A stretch of 64,000 bases of DNA. It comes from Streptacidiphilus sp. PB12-B1b. GTDB taxonomy: Bacteria; Actinomycetota; Actinomycetes; Streptomycetales; Streptomycetaceae. Position 1 is the first letter of the stretch, and every line of letters starts with the position of its first letter. The stretch is taken from contig NZ_CP048405.1 of assembly GCF_014084125.1 (NCBI RefSeq), positions 2,790,001 through 2,854,000 of the forward strand, read 5' to 3'. Shown piece by piece: positions 55,022 to 62,745 of this stretch. Made by a program: the position numbers and the translations under genes. Under the pieces are notes generated by a model. It worked only from the letters and a program-made list of their open reading frames with translations. It was not told the origin of the DNA and searched no databases.

Positions 55022-55752
55022 GCCGCTCCGTCCTGCTGATCGGCAGCTCCTCCCCGATCGGGCAGGCCATCGCGTACGGCTTCGCCCGGCAGGGCGACCG
55101 GGTGGTCGGCGTCTCCCTCGACGGCAAGGCCGATGCCGCCCTCACCGAGAGCCTGGCGCTGGACGCCGGCACCCCGGAGGGTGCCGACGAGGCCGTGCGC
55201 CGCACCGTGGAACGGCTCGGCAGCCTCGACGTCCTGGTCCTCGCCGCAGCCGTGATGGCCCCGGCTGCGGCGCACCGGGCCGCCCCCGAGGACTGGCACC
55301 GGGCGATCGACAACACCCTGCACGCCGCGTTCTTCCCGGCCCGCGCCGCCCTGCCGGTGCTGCCGCCCGGCGGCAGCATCGTCGCGGTCAGCTCGGTCAA
55401 CGCCACCCTGGCCGCCCCCTGGCTGCCGGGCTACTCCGCCGCCAAGGCCGGGGTGGAGGGGCTGGTGCGGCAGCTGGCCCTGGACTACGGCGTGCGCGGC
55501 ATCCGCGCCAACGCCGTCGCCCCGGGCATGATCGGCAACGCCGACCTGCCCAGGGTCACCGAGGGCTATCCGCTCGGCCGGGTCGGGCGGCCCGCTGACG
55601 TCGCCGAGGCCGTGCTGTTCCTGGCCTCGGCCGACTTCGTCACCGGGGCGGTCCTCCCGGTCGACGGCGGGCTGTCCATCGCCTCGCCCGCCGCGTTCCT
55701 CCGCCCCGACCTGCACGACCGGCTGCTGCAGAACCGCACCGCGGACGGCTGA
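55018..55752 (+). CDS. Short-chain dehydrogenase/reductase of the sugar-acid operon
   Basis: A 244-residue SDR. The N-terminal cofactor motif is variant (SVLLIGSSSPIGQAIAYGFA rather than TGxxxGIG). The catalytic Ser lies in VAVSSVNATLAAP and YxxxK in PGYSAAKAGVEGL. It ends with the usual VTGAVLPVDGGLSI. It probably oxidises a sugar or sugar acid as an entry step for the same pathway. Start ATG 55018 overlaps the preceding stop (ATGA). Last gene of the operon, followed by a very strong terminator. Confidence 0.9.
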   Translation: MSRSVLLIGSSSPIGQAIAYGFARQGDRVVGVSLDGKADAALTESLALDAGTPEGADEAVRRTVERLGSLDVLVLAAAVMAPAAAHRAAPEDWHRAIDNTLHAAFFPARAALPVLPPGGSIVAVSSVNATLAAPWLPGYSAAKAGVEGLVRQLALDYGVRGIRANAVAPGMIGNADLPRVTEGYPLGRVGRPADVAEAVLFLASADFVTGAVLPVDGGLSIASPAAFLRPDLHDRLLQNRTADG

Positions 55753-55771
55753 CCCGCCGCGGTGCGGGAGA

Positions 55772-55817
55772 CGGCGAAGCGGCGGGCCCCCTCCGGAGGG
55801 GGCCCGCCGCTTCGCCG
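55772..55817. terminator. Very strong bidirectional hairpin between convergent operons
   Basis: A perfect 22-bp stem with a 2-nt centre: the left arm begins CGGCGAAGCGGCGGGCCC at 55772 and the right arm ends in CCGCCGCTTCGCCG at 55817. It lies 19 nt after the SDR stop and 36 nt beyond the end of the convergent SMP-30 gene, so it can serve both. Confidence 0.8.
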
Positions 55818-55853
55818 TGCCCGCAGGCGCCGTGCCCGCGCCGTCCCGGCCGC

Positions 55854-56783
55854 TCAGCCCGGGACGGCCACCGCCGACGCCCGGGGCGCCGGGGGGCCGC
55901 CGACGCCCGCCTCCACCACGTACGTCCAGCCGGAGCCCGGCTCGCCCGGCACCGTCGCCGTGGTCACCACCAGCCGGGAGCCCACCAGCGCGCACGCGGC
56001 CGGGCGGGAGCACGGCAGGTCGATCCGCCGCAGCAACTCGCCGCCGGGCCCCAGCCGGACGACGCAGCCGCCGTCCCAGAGCGCGACCCACAGGCAGCCC
56101 TCGCCGTCCACGGCGATGCCGTCGGGCACCCCGACCGGCACGCCCAGCGGCGCACCGGCCGGCTCCAGCGGGCCCTCGGCGCCGGTCCGCAGCCGGTGGA
56201 TGAGCCGGCGGCCGCTGTCGACCACGTACGCCGTCCCGCCGTCCGGGCTCCAGCCGATGCCGTTGGCCGCCAGCAGGCCCTCCAGCAGCACGCCGGGACG
56301 CTGCGGCGCCTCGCCGGGCCGGACCGAGTACAGCCGTCCCCACGGACCCAACGGCCGCCGGACGCCCATCGAGCCCACCCAGAAGCGCCCGGCGGGGTCC
56401 ACCGCGCCGTCGTTGAGGCAGCTGTGCGCCGGGTCCGGCTCCAGCTCGGCCAGGACGGTCGGCCCGGCGTCCGGCCGCCAGTGGACCACCGAGCCGCCCA
56501 GCGCCAGCAGCCAGTCGTCACCGCCCCCGGCCCGGACCGCGCAGCTCAGCTGCCGGGGGAACTCCGCCAGCAGCCGCGGAGCCGCCGTCCAGGCGTCGTC
56601 GGCCCAGGCGTCAGCAGGGGCGTCGACAGGGGCGTCGACAGGGGCGTCCGGCCGCAGCCGCGCCAGCCACAGCCGGCCGGCCAGCAGATCCACCCAGCTC
56701 AGGCTGGAGTCGGCGGCGTCGAAGCGGGGGGCCTCGCCGAGCAGCGCCCGGGGCAGCGGGGTGCGGACGACCGCGGCGCTCAC
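55854..56783 (-). CDS. SMP-30/gluconolactonase-family lactonase
   Basis: A 309-residue beta-propeller protein. Metal ligands of the family are in LGEAPRF (Glu), SCLNDGAVDPAGRFWVGSM (Asn) and TAYVVDSGRR (Asp). GIGWSPDGGTAYVVDS and VPDGIAVDGEGCLWVALWDGGCV are typical propeller motifs. It would hydrolyse sugar lactones to the aldonic acids used by the dehydratase. Start GTG 56783 overlaps the stop of the IclR gene. A short tandem 12-nt repeat (56615-56650) encodes the extra APVDAPVDAPAD loop at about residues 47-58. Confidence 0.9.
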   Translation of the reverse strand: MSAAVVRTPLPRALLGEAPRFDAADSSLSWVDLLAGRLWLARLRPDAPVDAPVDAPADAWADDAWTAAPRLLAEFPRQLSCAVRAGGGDDWLLALGGSVVHWRPDAGPTVLAELEPDPAHSCLNDGAVDPAGRFWVGSMGVRRPLGPWGRLYSVRPGEAPQRPGVLLEGLLAANGIGWSPDGGTAYVVDSGRRLIHRLRTGAEGPLEPAGAPLGVPVGVPDGIAVDGEGCLWVALWDGGCVVRLGPGGELLRRIDLPCSRPAACALVGSRLVVTTATVPGEPGSGWTYVVEAGVGGPPAPRASAVAVPG

Positions 56784-57607
56784 GAGGCCGGCTCCGGCGC
56801 GGGCAGCGGCAGCCGCGGTTGGGGCGTCCGGGTCACGGTGAAGCCGAGCGCGACCGACAGCTCGTCCGCCGCCTCGATCACCAGCAGCGCCAGCTCCTGC
56901 TGCCGCCCCGGCAGGTCCAGCTCCGACAGCGGGCCGTTCAGCGAGAGCGCGGCCCCCACCTCGCCGCTGCGCCCGCGGATCGGCGCGGCCAGACAGGCCC
57001 GGCCGAAGGCCAGCTCCTCGATCTCGGTCGCGTAGCCCCGGTTGCGGACCTCCGCCAGCGCCTGCTCCATCCGGGACGCGTCGGTGATGGTGTGCGGGGT
57101 GTACGCGTGGCCGAGGCCCCGGGCGTAATAGGACCGGACGTATTCCGGGCCCTTGGCCGCGAGAATCGCCTTTCCCATTCCGGTGACGTGCAGCGGGGCG
57201 GTGCGCCCGGCCATGGTGAATGATTTGGGCGATCGGGCGCCCTCGAAATTGCACAGGTAGAACAACTGGTCGTTGCGGAATTCGGCGAGGTTCACCCCGA
57301 GCCCGGTGGCGTGGGCGAGGTTCTGCGCGATCTGCCGGGCGCCGCGGAAGAGGAAGGAGCTGTTGAGCGCGACCGAGCCCAGCGTCACGGCCGTGGGGCC
57401 GAGCCGGTAGAGGCCGGTGCGGGCGTCCTGCACGACGAACCCCAGGCGGTCCAGCGAGGAGATCATCCGGGACACCGTGGACTGCCCGAGCCCGGTCCGT
57501 GCGGAGAGTTCCGAGGTCCGCAGCTCGCTGTGCTCGTCGGAGAAGCAGACGAGCAGCGACATGGCGCGCTCGACCGCCTGCGTTCCGGCGGTGGACTCGG
57601 TGGCCAT
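56780..57607 (-). CDS. IclR-family regulator of the sugar-acid transport operon
   Basis: A 275-residue IclR protein. The winged helix (about residues 10-70) is GTQAVERAMSLLVCFSDEHSELRTSELSARTGLGQSTVSRMISSLDRLGFV. The effector domain has RTAPLHVTGMGKAILAAKGPEYVRSYY and ATEIEELAFGRACLAAPIRGRSGEVGAALSLNGPLSELD. It sits inside the - strand operon between the binding-protein gene and the SMP-30 gene, and overlaps the latter by 4 nt (GTGA). Start ATG 57607. It closely resembles the second IclR at 62746-63570, so the two probably arose by duplication and may respond to related sugar acids. Confidence 0.92.
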   Translation of the reverse strand: MATESTAGTQAVERAMSLLVCFSDEHSELRTSELSARTGLGQSTVSRMISSLDRLGFVVQDARTGLYRLGPTAVTLGSVALNSSFLFRGARQIAQNLAHATGLGVNLAEFRNDQLFYLCNFEGARSPKSFTMAGRTAPLHVTGMGKAILAAKGPEYVRSYYARGLGHAYTPHTITDASRMEQALAEVRNRGYATEIEELAFGRACLAAPIRGRSGEVGAALSLNGPLSELDLPGRQQELALLVIEAADELSVALGFTVTRTPQPRLPLPAPEPAS

Positions 57608-57624
57608 GATCCTCCTGTGTGTGC

Positions 57625-57640
57625 TCCACGGTTGCGTGGA
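57625..57640. promoter_or_regulatory. Inverted repeat just upstream of the IclR gene
   Basis: TCCACG-GTTG-CGTGGA is a perfect dyad with 6-bp arms, 18-33 bp before the IclR ATG. It could be an internal operator for autoregulation within the transport operon, or a small hairpin after the binding-protein gene. Confidence 0.45.
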
Positions 57641-57699
57641 CTGGTCGGGACAGGCGGAAGCGCACCGCCGACGGGGCCCGCCGACGGTGCGTCCGCTGC

Positions 57700-59010
57700 T
57701 CAGTTGTTCTGGCTGAGGATGCTCTGCACGTTCTTGCGCAGGGCGTTGAGGCCGTTCTGCACACCGGTCTGGCCGGCCAGGATGCCGGCCACGCCCTGGC
57801 CGATCGCGGTGTCGATCTCCGCCGAGCTGGCCAGCTTGTCCCAGGCCGAGGCCCGCGCGTGGTCGGCGACGGCGGTGCGGAAGGCGCTCTGGAAGGGGTC
57901 CTTGTCCAGCCCCGGCACCCGGGCGGCGACGGTGGCGTCGGCCGGGGCCAGTGAGGACTCCTTGTACAGCTCGGTCGCCGCCGAGACGTTGGTGGCCACG
58001 TAGTCGATGAAGTCCTTGCTCGTCGCCTCGCCCTCGCCCGCGCTGCAGAACAACCCGCTGCCCCAGAACCGGTTGTAGGACGGGTTGGCCTGGAAGACGG
58101 GCCGTTGCAGCGGCCGGATCGCGGCCTGCAGCGCGGCGCTGCCGCCGTTGGTCTTCACGAAGCTGTCGGCCAGCGGGGCGTCGTCGTAGATCGCGGCCTG
58201 GCCCTGGGCGAACAGGATGCGGGCGTCGCTGCGGTCCACCCCGCCCTTGACCAGCCCGGCGTCCTGCAGCCCCTTGTACCAGGTCATCGCCGCGACGCTG
58301 GCGGCGTCGCCGATGGTGCACTGCAGGTTGTCGGTGACCACCTCGCTGCCCCAGCCCCACATCCAGTGGACGGCGTCCTTGAGGTCCGGGTTCTCGGTGA
58401 CCGCCGCGTAGGGGATCACCTTGGGGTCCTGCGCCTTGATCTTCTCCAGGGCGGCGGCGAAGTCCTCGACGCTCATGGCGTCCTTCAGGCCGACCTCGTC
58501 GGCCACCCGCCCGTCGCAGACCATGCCTATGCCGGAAGCGTTGACGGGGATGAAGTAGAGCTTGCCGTTGATCAGGAAGGAGTCGACGATCTTCCCCGGC
58601 AGGTTCATGGTCCTGGCCAGGTCGGACACGTCGGCCAGGATGCCGGTGGGGACCAGCACCTGCCACGGCCCCTGCCCGACGCCGTCGAAGTCGCCCGACT
58701 TGGCGGCCAGCGCCAGCTGGGTGGACGCCTGGTCGTAGGGGAAGACGACCGGCTTGACGGTCTTGCCGGACTGCTTCTCCCAGCCGTTGACGACGGCCTG
58801 CCAGGCGGCCTTCTGGGCGTCCTCGCCGAGGGCGTTGCCGTAGAACTTGATGGAGTCGGTCTCGGTCGCGGCGCCCTTGGCCGAGCCGCCGCCGGGGGTG
58901 GTGGTCGAGCACCCGGCGACCCCGAGGGCGCCGAGGACACCCAGAACGCCGAAGCCTGCGAGGACGCCTCTGCGGGAGACCGGACGGTCGGGGAGGGGGG
59001 TGTGGGTCAT
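57700..59010 (-). CDS. ABC sugar-binding lipoprotein (family 1 extracellular solute-binding protein)
   Basis: A 436-residue substrate-binding protein. The signal carries a twin arginine (RPVSRRGVLAGFG) and a lipobox GVAGCST (lipidated Cys34), as in many streptomycete Tat lipoproteins. The mature part has KFYGNALGEDAQKAAWQAVVNGWEKQSGKTVKPVVFPYDQASTQLALAAKSGDFDGVGQGPWQVL, typical of carbohydrate-binding SBP_bac_1 proteins. It delivers an oligosaccharide or sugar acid to the two permeases encoded upstream. Start ATG 59010, 57 bp after the second permease gene. Confidence 0.9.
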   Translation of the reverse strand: MTHTPLPDRPVSRRGVLAGFGVLGVLGALGVAGCSTTTPGGGSAKGAATETDSIKFYGNALGEDAQKAAWQAVVNGWEKQSGKTVKPVVFPYDQASTQLALAAKSGDFDGVGQGPWQVLVPTGILADVSDLARTMNLPGKIVDSFLINGKLYFIPVNASGIGMVCDGRVADEVGLKDAMSVEDFAAALEKIKAQDPKVIPYAAVTENPDLKDAVHWMWGWGSEVVTDNLQCTIGDAASVAAMTWYKGLQDAGLVKGGVDRSDARILFAQGQAAIYDDAPLADSFVKTNGGSAALQAAIRPLQRPVFQANPSYNRFWGSGLFCSAGEGEATSKDFIDYVATNVSAATELYKESSLAPADATVAARVPGLDKDPFQSAFRTAVADHARASAWDKLASSAEIDTAIGQGVAGILAGQTGVQNGLNALRKNVQSILSQNN

Positions 59011-59066
59011 GACAGCTCCTGGGGAGTGAGGGTGGGGTGCGGGGAACTGCGGCAGGAGGGGAGGGG

Positions 59067-59951
59067 TCAGCCCTTGACGGCCCCGGCGGCCAGGCCGGAG
59101 ACGAAGTAGCGCTGCAGCACGACGAAGATCACCGCGAGCGGCAGGGAGGTGATCACCGAGGCGGCCATCAGGCCGGGCCAGTCGGCGGCGCCGTCGTGGA
59201 TGAAGGCGGTGGTCATGCCGACGGTGAGGGTCTGCTTGTCCGGGCCGGCCAGGGTGAGGGCGAAGAGCAGATCGCTCCAGGCGCGCATGAAGGCGAACAT
59301 GGCCGTGGTGATCAGGCCCGGCACGATGAGCGGGCAGACGATCCGGAAGAGGATGGCCAGGTTGGACAGCCCGTCGACCTTGGCGGCTTCGAGGATCTCG
59401 TCCGGGAGGGCGTCGATGATGCCCTTCAGCAGGAACACCGACAGCGGCAGGGTGAAGGTGGTGAACGCCAGGATCACCGCGGTGTAGGTGTACAGCAGCC
59501 CGGCGGAGTTGAACATCAGGTAGAGCGTGACCAGCAGCAGGGCGCCCGGCACCAGCTGTCCCACCAGGAACATGACCATGATCATGTTCCGGCCGCGGTA
59601 GCGGAACTTCGACAGCGAATAGGCCGTCAGCCCGGACACCAGCACGGAGACGACCGCGGTCCCGGCCGAGACCACCAGGGAGTTGCCGAGGTCCTTGAGC
59701 AGCGTGGAATTGTCGAAGAACTCACGGAAGTTGGCCAGGGTCGGATCCATCGGGAAGTACGGCCGGTCGACCGAGAAGACGTCCTCGCGGCGCATGAAGG
59801 CGGTGGCGACCAGCCAGTAGACCGGCAGCAGCCCGAACAGCGCCAGCACGGTCAGCCCGATCCTGCCGCCGACGCCCAGGGTCGGGGAGGTGATGCCCTC
59901 GCCGACGTCGCGGGAGCGGCGTCGCGGCGGGGGGAACGAGAGAGCGGACAT
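59067..59951 (-). CDS. ABC sugar permease (MalG-type)
   Basis: A 294-residue permease with six membrane helices. The ATPase-contact EAA loop is DEILEAAKVDGLSNLAILFRIVCPLIVPG, near the C-terminus. The N-terminal layout (LTVLALFGLLPVYWLVATAFMRREDVFS...) is that of MalG/CUT1 permeases. ATG 59951 comes 2 nt after the stop of the first permease gene, so the two are coupled. Works with the partner permease and the binding protein at 57700-59010. Confidence 0.92.
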   Translation of the reverse strand: MSALSFPPPRRRSRDVGEGITSPTLGVGGRIGLTVLALFGLLPVYWLVATAFMRREDVFSVDRPYFPMDPTLANFREFFDNSTLLKDLGNSLVVSAGTAVVSVLVSGLTAYSLSKFRYRGRNMIMVMFLVGQLVPGALLLVTLYLMFNSAGLLYTYTAVILAFTTFTLPLSVFLLKGIIDALPDEILEAAKVDGLSNLAILFRIVCPLIVPGLITTAMFAFMRAWSDLLFALTLAGPDKQTLTVGMTTAFIHDGAADWPGLMAASVITSLPLAVIFVVLQRYFVSGLAAGAVKG

Positions 59952-59953
59952 GG

Positions 59954-60889
59954 TCACGACTCCAGCTTCTTGTTGAGCAGGAAGTAGCCCCCGCAGACGA
60001 GGGAGAGGACGCCCAGCCACAGCACGCCCATGGCAGCGGCCTTGCCGAGGTCGAAGTCGGTGAAGGCGTACTGGTAGAGGGTGACCGCGAGGGTCATGGT
60101 CGATGTGCCGGGACCGCCGCCGGTCATCACGAAGATCATGTCGAACGAGCCGAAGTTGTAGATGAACTCGAGCATGGAGATGAGCGCGACCGGGCCGATC
60201 AGGTGCGGCAGCGACACGTGCCGGAACCGCTGGCGGCGCGAGGCCCCGTCGAGCGCGGCCGCCTCCAACTGCTCGCGCGGCAGGGTCTGCAGGACGGCCA
60301 GGACCACCACCATCACCCAGGGGAAGGAGTTCCACGTCTTGGCGACGACCACGGCCGCCATGGCCGTGGACGGCTGGCCGAGGACGTTCACCTGCGGCAG
60401 GTGCAGCTGCGTCAGGACGTGGTTGATGACGCCGTAGCTGTCGTTGAAGATCCACGCCCAGAGGAAGGACACCACGACGCCCGGCAGCAGCCAGGGCAGC
60501 ATCAGCACACCGCGCAGCAGGTTGCGGCCCCGCAGGCGGGCGTTGAGGAGCACCGCCACGGCCACGCCGATCAGCAGCGGGCACACGGTCGCCAGGACGG
60601 AGAACTCCAGCGTGGTGCCCAGCCGGGCGAGGAAGTCGGGCCAGACGTCGGCGTAGTTCCCGAAGCCGACGAACTTCCGACCTGGCCAGATCAGGGACTG
60701 ATCGTAGAGGCTGGTACCGAAGCCGGCCACCAGCGGATAGACGGCCACGACGAGGAAGAGGGCGACCGCGGGCGCCGCGAGCATGAACCCGAAGGTGCGG
60801 TCCCGGGCACCCAGTGTTCCGCGCCGCCGCCGCACGGGGGCGCTGGGCGAGATGGTCCGCGCCGGTGTGGGTTCGGTGGTGACCGACAT
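59954..60889 (-). CDS. ABC sugar permease (MalF-type)
   Basis: A 311-residue permease with six membrane helices (FGFMLAAPAVALFLVVAVYPLVAGFGTSLYD... through VLWLGVLSLVCGGYFLL). Its EAA loop is EQLEAAALDGASRRQRFRHVSLPHLIGP. First gene of the - strand operon permease-permease-SBP-IclR-lactonase; start ATG 60889 with GAGGAG upstream. No ATPase gene is present. In streptomycetes such CUT1 importers commonly share the MsiK ATPase encoded elsewhere. Confidence 0.92.
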   Translation of the reverse strand: MSVTTEPTPARTISPSAPVRRRRGTLGARDRTFGFMLAAPAVALFLVVAVYPLVAGFGTSLYDQSLIWPGRKFVGFGNYADVWPDFLARLGTTLEFSVLATVCPLLIGVAVAVLLNARLRGRNLLRGVLMLPWLLPGVVVSFLWAWIFNDSYGVINHVLTQLHLPQVNVLGQPSTAMAAVVVAKTWNSFPWVMVVVLAVLQTLPREQLEAAALDGASRRQRFRHVSLPHLIGPVALISMLEFIYNFGSFDMIFVMTGGGPGTSTMTLAVTLYQYAFTDFDLGKAAAMGVLWLGVLSLVCGGYFLLNKKLES

Positions 60890-61126
60890 GTTAACTCCTC
60901 ACACTGTGATGACACGGAACCGTATCGCAGAAGTCATATCTAGTAAATGGATGACGGCTTCACGAGGTGCTCTGCCATGTGCATGCAGTGAATAGCCATA
61001 GCCGGTTCGGGGTACTCGGCATGGCCGAGCGGCGCCTCCGCATGATTTTCCGCATGACTCTTGCAATCAGTGAATGTTAGAGCCAGCATATGGGCAACAT
61101 CGGCCACCCCCGAAAGGCAGGCAGTG
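60890..61126. promoter_or_regulatory. Divergent control region between the importer operon and the GH16 gene
   Basis: 237 bp, AT-richer near the importer start (TCATATCTAGTAAATGGATGAC at 60934-60955 region). It contains the small dyad ACGG-AA-CCGT near 60914-60923 and TGGATGAC near 60958, a partial match to TGGATGCTAC found at the other two promoters of the locus. Both the importer operon and the GH16 gene should be controlled here. Confidence 0.4.
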
Positions 61127-62608
61127 ATGCCGGCTCTGCGTACGAGATCCACCCGCCCCCGGATCCACCGGCTCCTCACGGGCCTGATCGGCGTCACCGC
61201 AGTCATGGGCCTGCTCACCGTCGCCGGGCCCGGCGTGACCGCCGCCCAGGCCGACCCGCCCACGGACTCGTACCCGCCCGCCGGGTACTCCTCGGTCTTC
61301 GTCGACAACTTCTCGGGATCGTCGCTGGACACGAGCGTCTGGAACGACCGGCAGACCGCCCAGTCCAACGACTCCAACGTCTCCGTCTCGGGCGGCGAGC
61401 TCCACGTCAACATGGAGCGGGTCAGCACCTCGACCGGCCTGGACGGCTACCGCGGCGGCGGCATCTCCTCCAAGCAGTACTTCGGCTACGGCTACTACGA
61501 GGTCCGCGCCTTCGTCCCGGCCGGCCTGCCCGGCTGGCACCCCGCCTTCTGGACCCAGATATGGGACGGCGGCCAGGCCCAGGCCGTCTACAACACCGAC
61601 TTCACCGAGCTCGACGTCCTCGAGAACCAGCCGACCACGGTCGCCGGTGTGAAGACCACCTACCTGGACGCCGGCGACTTCGCCTGGGACAACAACGCGC
61701 AGGGCGCCGACGTGCAGCTGTCGCACTCCGCCCGGGTCAAGTGGCAGCCCACGGCGAGCAGTCCGAGCCCGCTCGGCTCCTGGCACACCTTCGGCCTGCT
61801 CTACACGGCGACCTCGCTCACCTACACCCTCGACGGCAAGCAGGTCGGCAGTCCGCTGCCGAACCCGTCGCTGCCCGACAGTCCGATGTCGCTGTGGCTC
61901 ACGGCCATTCCGACCAACGCCGCCGACCTGGACAGCTCGCAGCCGGTCGGCCACAGCTACGGCACGTTCGACGTGGACTGGGTCGCCTACTACGCGCCGG
62001 GCGGCGTCACCCCGACCACCACCCCGGACGTCTCGTCGGTCCCCGCCGACACCCCCGCCGTCACCCAGGACTTCAGCGACAACGCGCACGAGTGGACCAC
62101 CGACGGCGTGGGCTCCTGGACGGTCACCTCCAGCGGCGGCGTGGACACCTACGGCCAGTCCTCGACCAGCGGCGACGCCATCTCCACCTTCGGGCTGCCC
62201 ACCAACGACCTGCCCTACGTGCCCACCTGGAGCAACACCAGCGTGGAGGGCACGCTCACGCTCGACTCCACCGGCGCCGGGGCGGGCCTGCTCGGTCGCT
62301 ACCAGAACGACGAGAACTACTACTACCTGCAGCTGAACCCGACCACGCAGCAGGTCTCGCTGGTGAAGAAGACCGACCCGGGCACCGGCGCCACGGTCAC
62401 CACCCTGGCCAGTGCGCCGCTGGCGATCGCCACCGGCACCCCGTACGACCTCAAGCTGACCATCAAGGACGACACCCTCACCGGCTACGTCGACGGCACC
62501 CAGGTGGTGACGGCCGACGACAGCACCTTCATCACCGGCGGTGTCGGCGTCAAGGGCTACCACCAGTCGTTCGGCGTCTCCGGCGTGCAGATCGACGCGC
62601 TCGGCTGA
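61127..62608 (+). CDS. Secreted GH16-family glycoside hydrolase with C-terminal lectin-like domain
   Basis: A 493-residue secreted protein. A signal peptide (IHRLLTGLIGVTAVMGLLTVAGPGVTAAQA) ends at about residue 44. The GH16 domain (about 50-310) has ISSKQYFGYGYYEVRAFVPAG and the catalytic motif TELDVLEN (Glu161, Asp163, Glu166, the ExDxxE pattern). After a Thr/Pro linker, residues about 325-493 form a second beta-sandwich (DFSDNAHEWTTDGVGSWTVTSSGGVDTYGQ...LLGRYQNDENYYYLQLNP), like LamG or 3-keto-disaccharide hydrolase-type domains, probably carbohydrate-binding. Substrate could be a beta-glucan or a galactan. ATG 61127 is preceded by AAAGGCAGG. Divergent from the importer, suggesting it feeds that importer. 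Confidence 0.88.
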   Translation: MPALRTRSTRPRIHRLLTGLIGVTAVMGLLTVAGPGVTAAQADPPTDSYPPAGYSSVFVDNFSGSSLDTSVWNDRQTAQSNDSNVSVSGGELHVNMERVSTSTGLDGYRGGGISSKQYFGYGYYEVRAFVPAGLPGWHPAFWTQIWDGGQAQAVYNTDFTELDVLENQPTTVAGVKTTYLDAGDFAWDNNAQGADVQLSHSARVKWQPTASSPSPLGSWHTFGLLYTATSLTYTLDGKQVGSPLPNPSLPDSPMSLWLTAIPTNAADLDSSQPVGHSYGTFDVDWVAYYAPGGVTPTTTPDVSSVPADTPAVTQDFSDNAHEWTTDGVGSWTVTSSGGVDTYGQSSTSGDAISTFGLPTNDLPYVPTWSNTSVEGTLTLDSTGAGAGLLGRYQNDENYYYLQLNPTTQQVSLVKKTDPGTGATVTTLASAPLAIATGTPYDLKLTIKDDTLTGYVDGTQVVTADDSTFITGGVGVKGYHQSFGVSGVQIDALG

Positions 62609-62611
62609 GCC

Positions 62612-62699
62612 GACGGCGCCCGGGCCGCCGCCGGACGGCGCCCGGGACGACGGCGGACGGCGCCCGGGCCGCCGCCGGACGGCGCCCGGGACGACGGCG
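62612..62699. repeat. Four 22-bp GC-only repeats between the convergent GH16 and IclR genes
   Basis: Four head-to-tail 22-bp units start 3 nt after the GH16 stop. Units 1 and 3 (62612, 62656) are identical and end in GGGCCGCCGCCG. Units 2 and 4 (62634, 62678) are identical and end in GGGACGACGGCG. All begin GACGGCGCCC. So the true period is 44 bp (2 copies) over a degenerate 22-bp period. The repeats contain GGCGCC and CCCGGG palindromes and can fold extensively, perhaps serving as a bidirectional terminator. Confidence 0.85.
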
Positions 62700-62745
62700 G
62701 CGGATGCCGGGCCCCGAAGGGCTCCCGCATCCGTCGTCGTCGTCG

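Noticed and set aside
62612..62699. CRISPR array
   Set aside because: The 22-bp units are directly adjacent with no spacers, and no cas gene is in the window.
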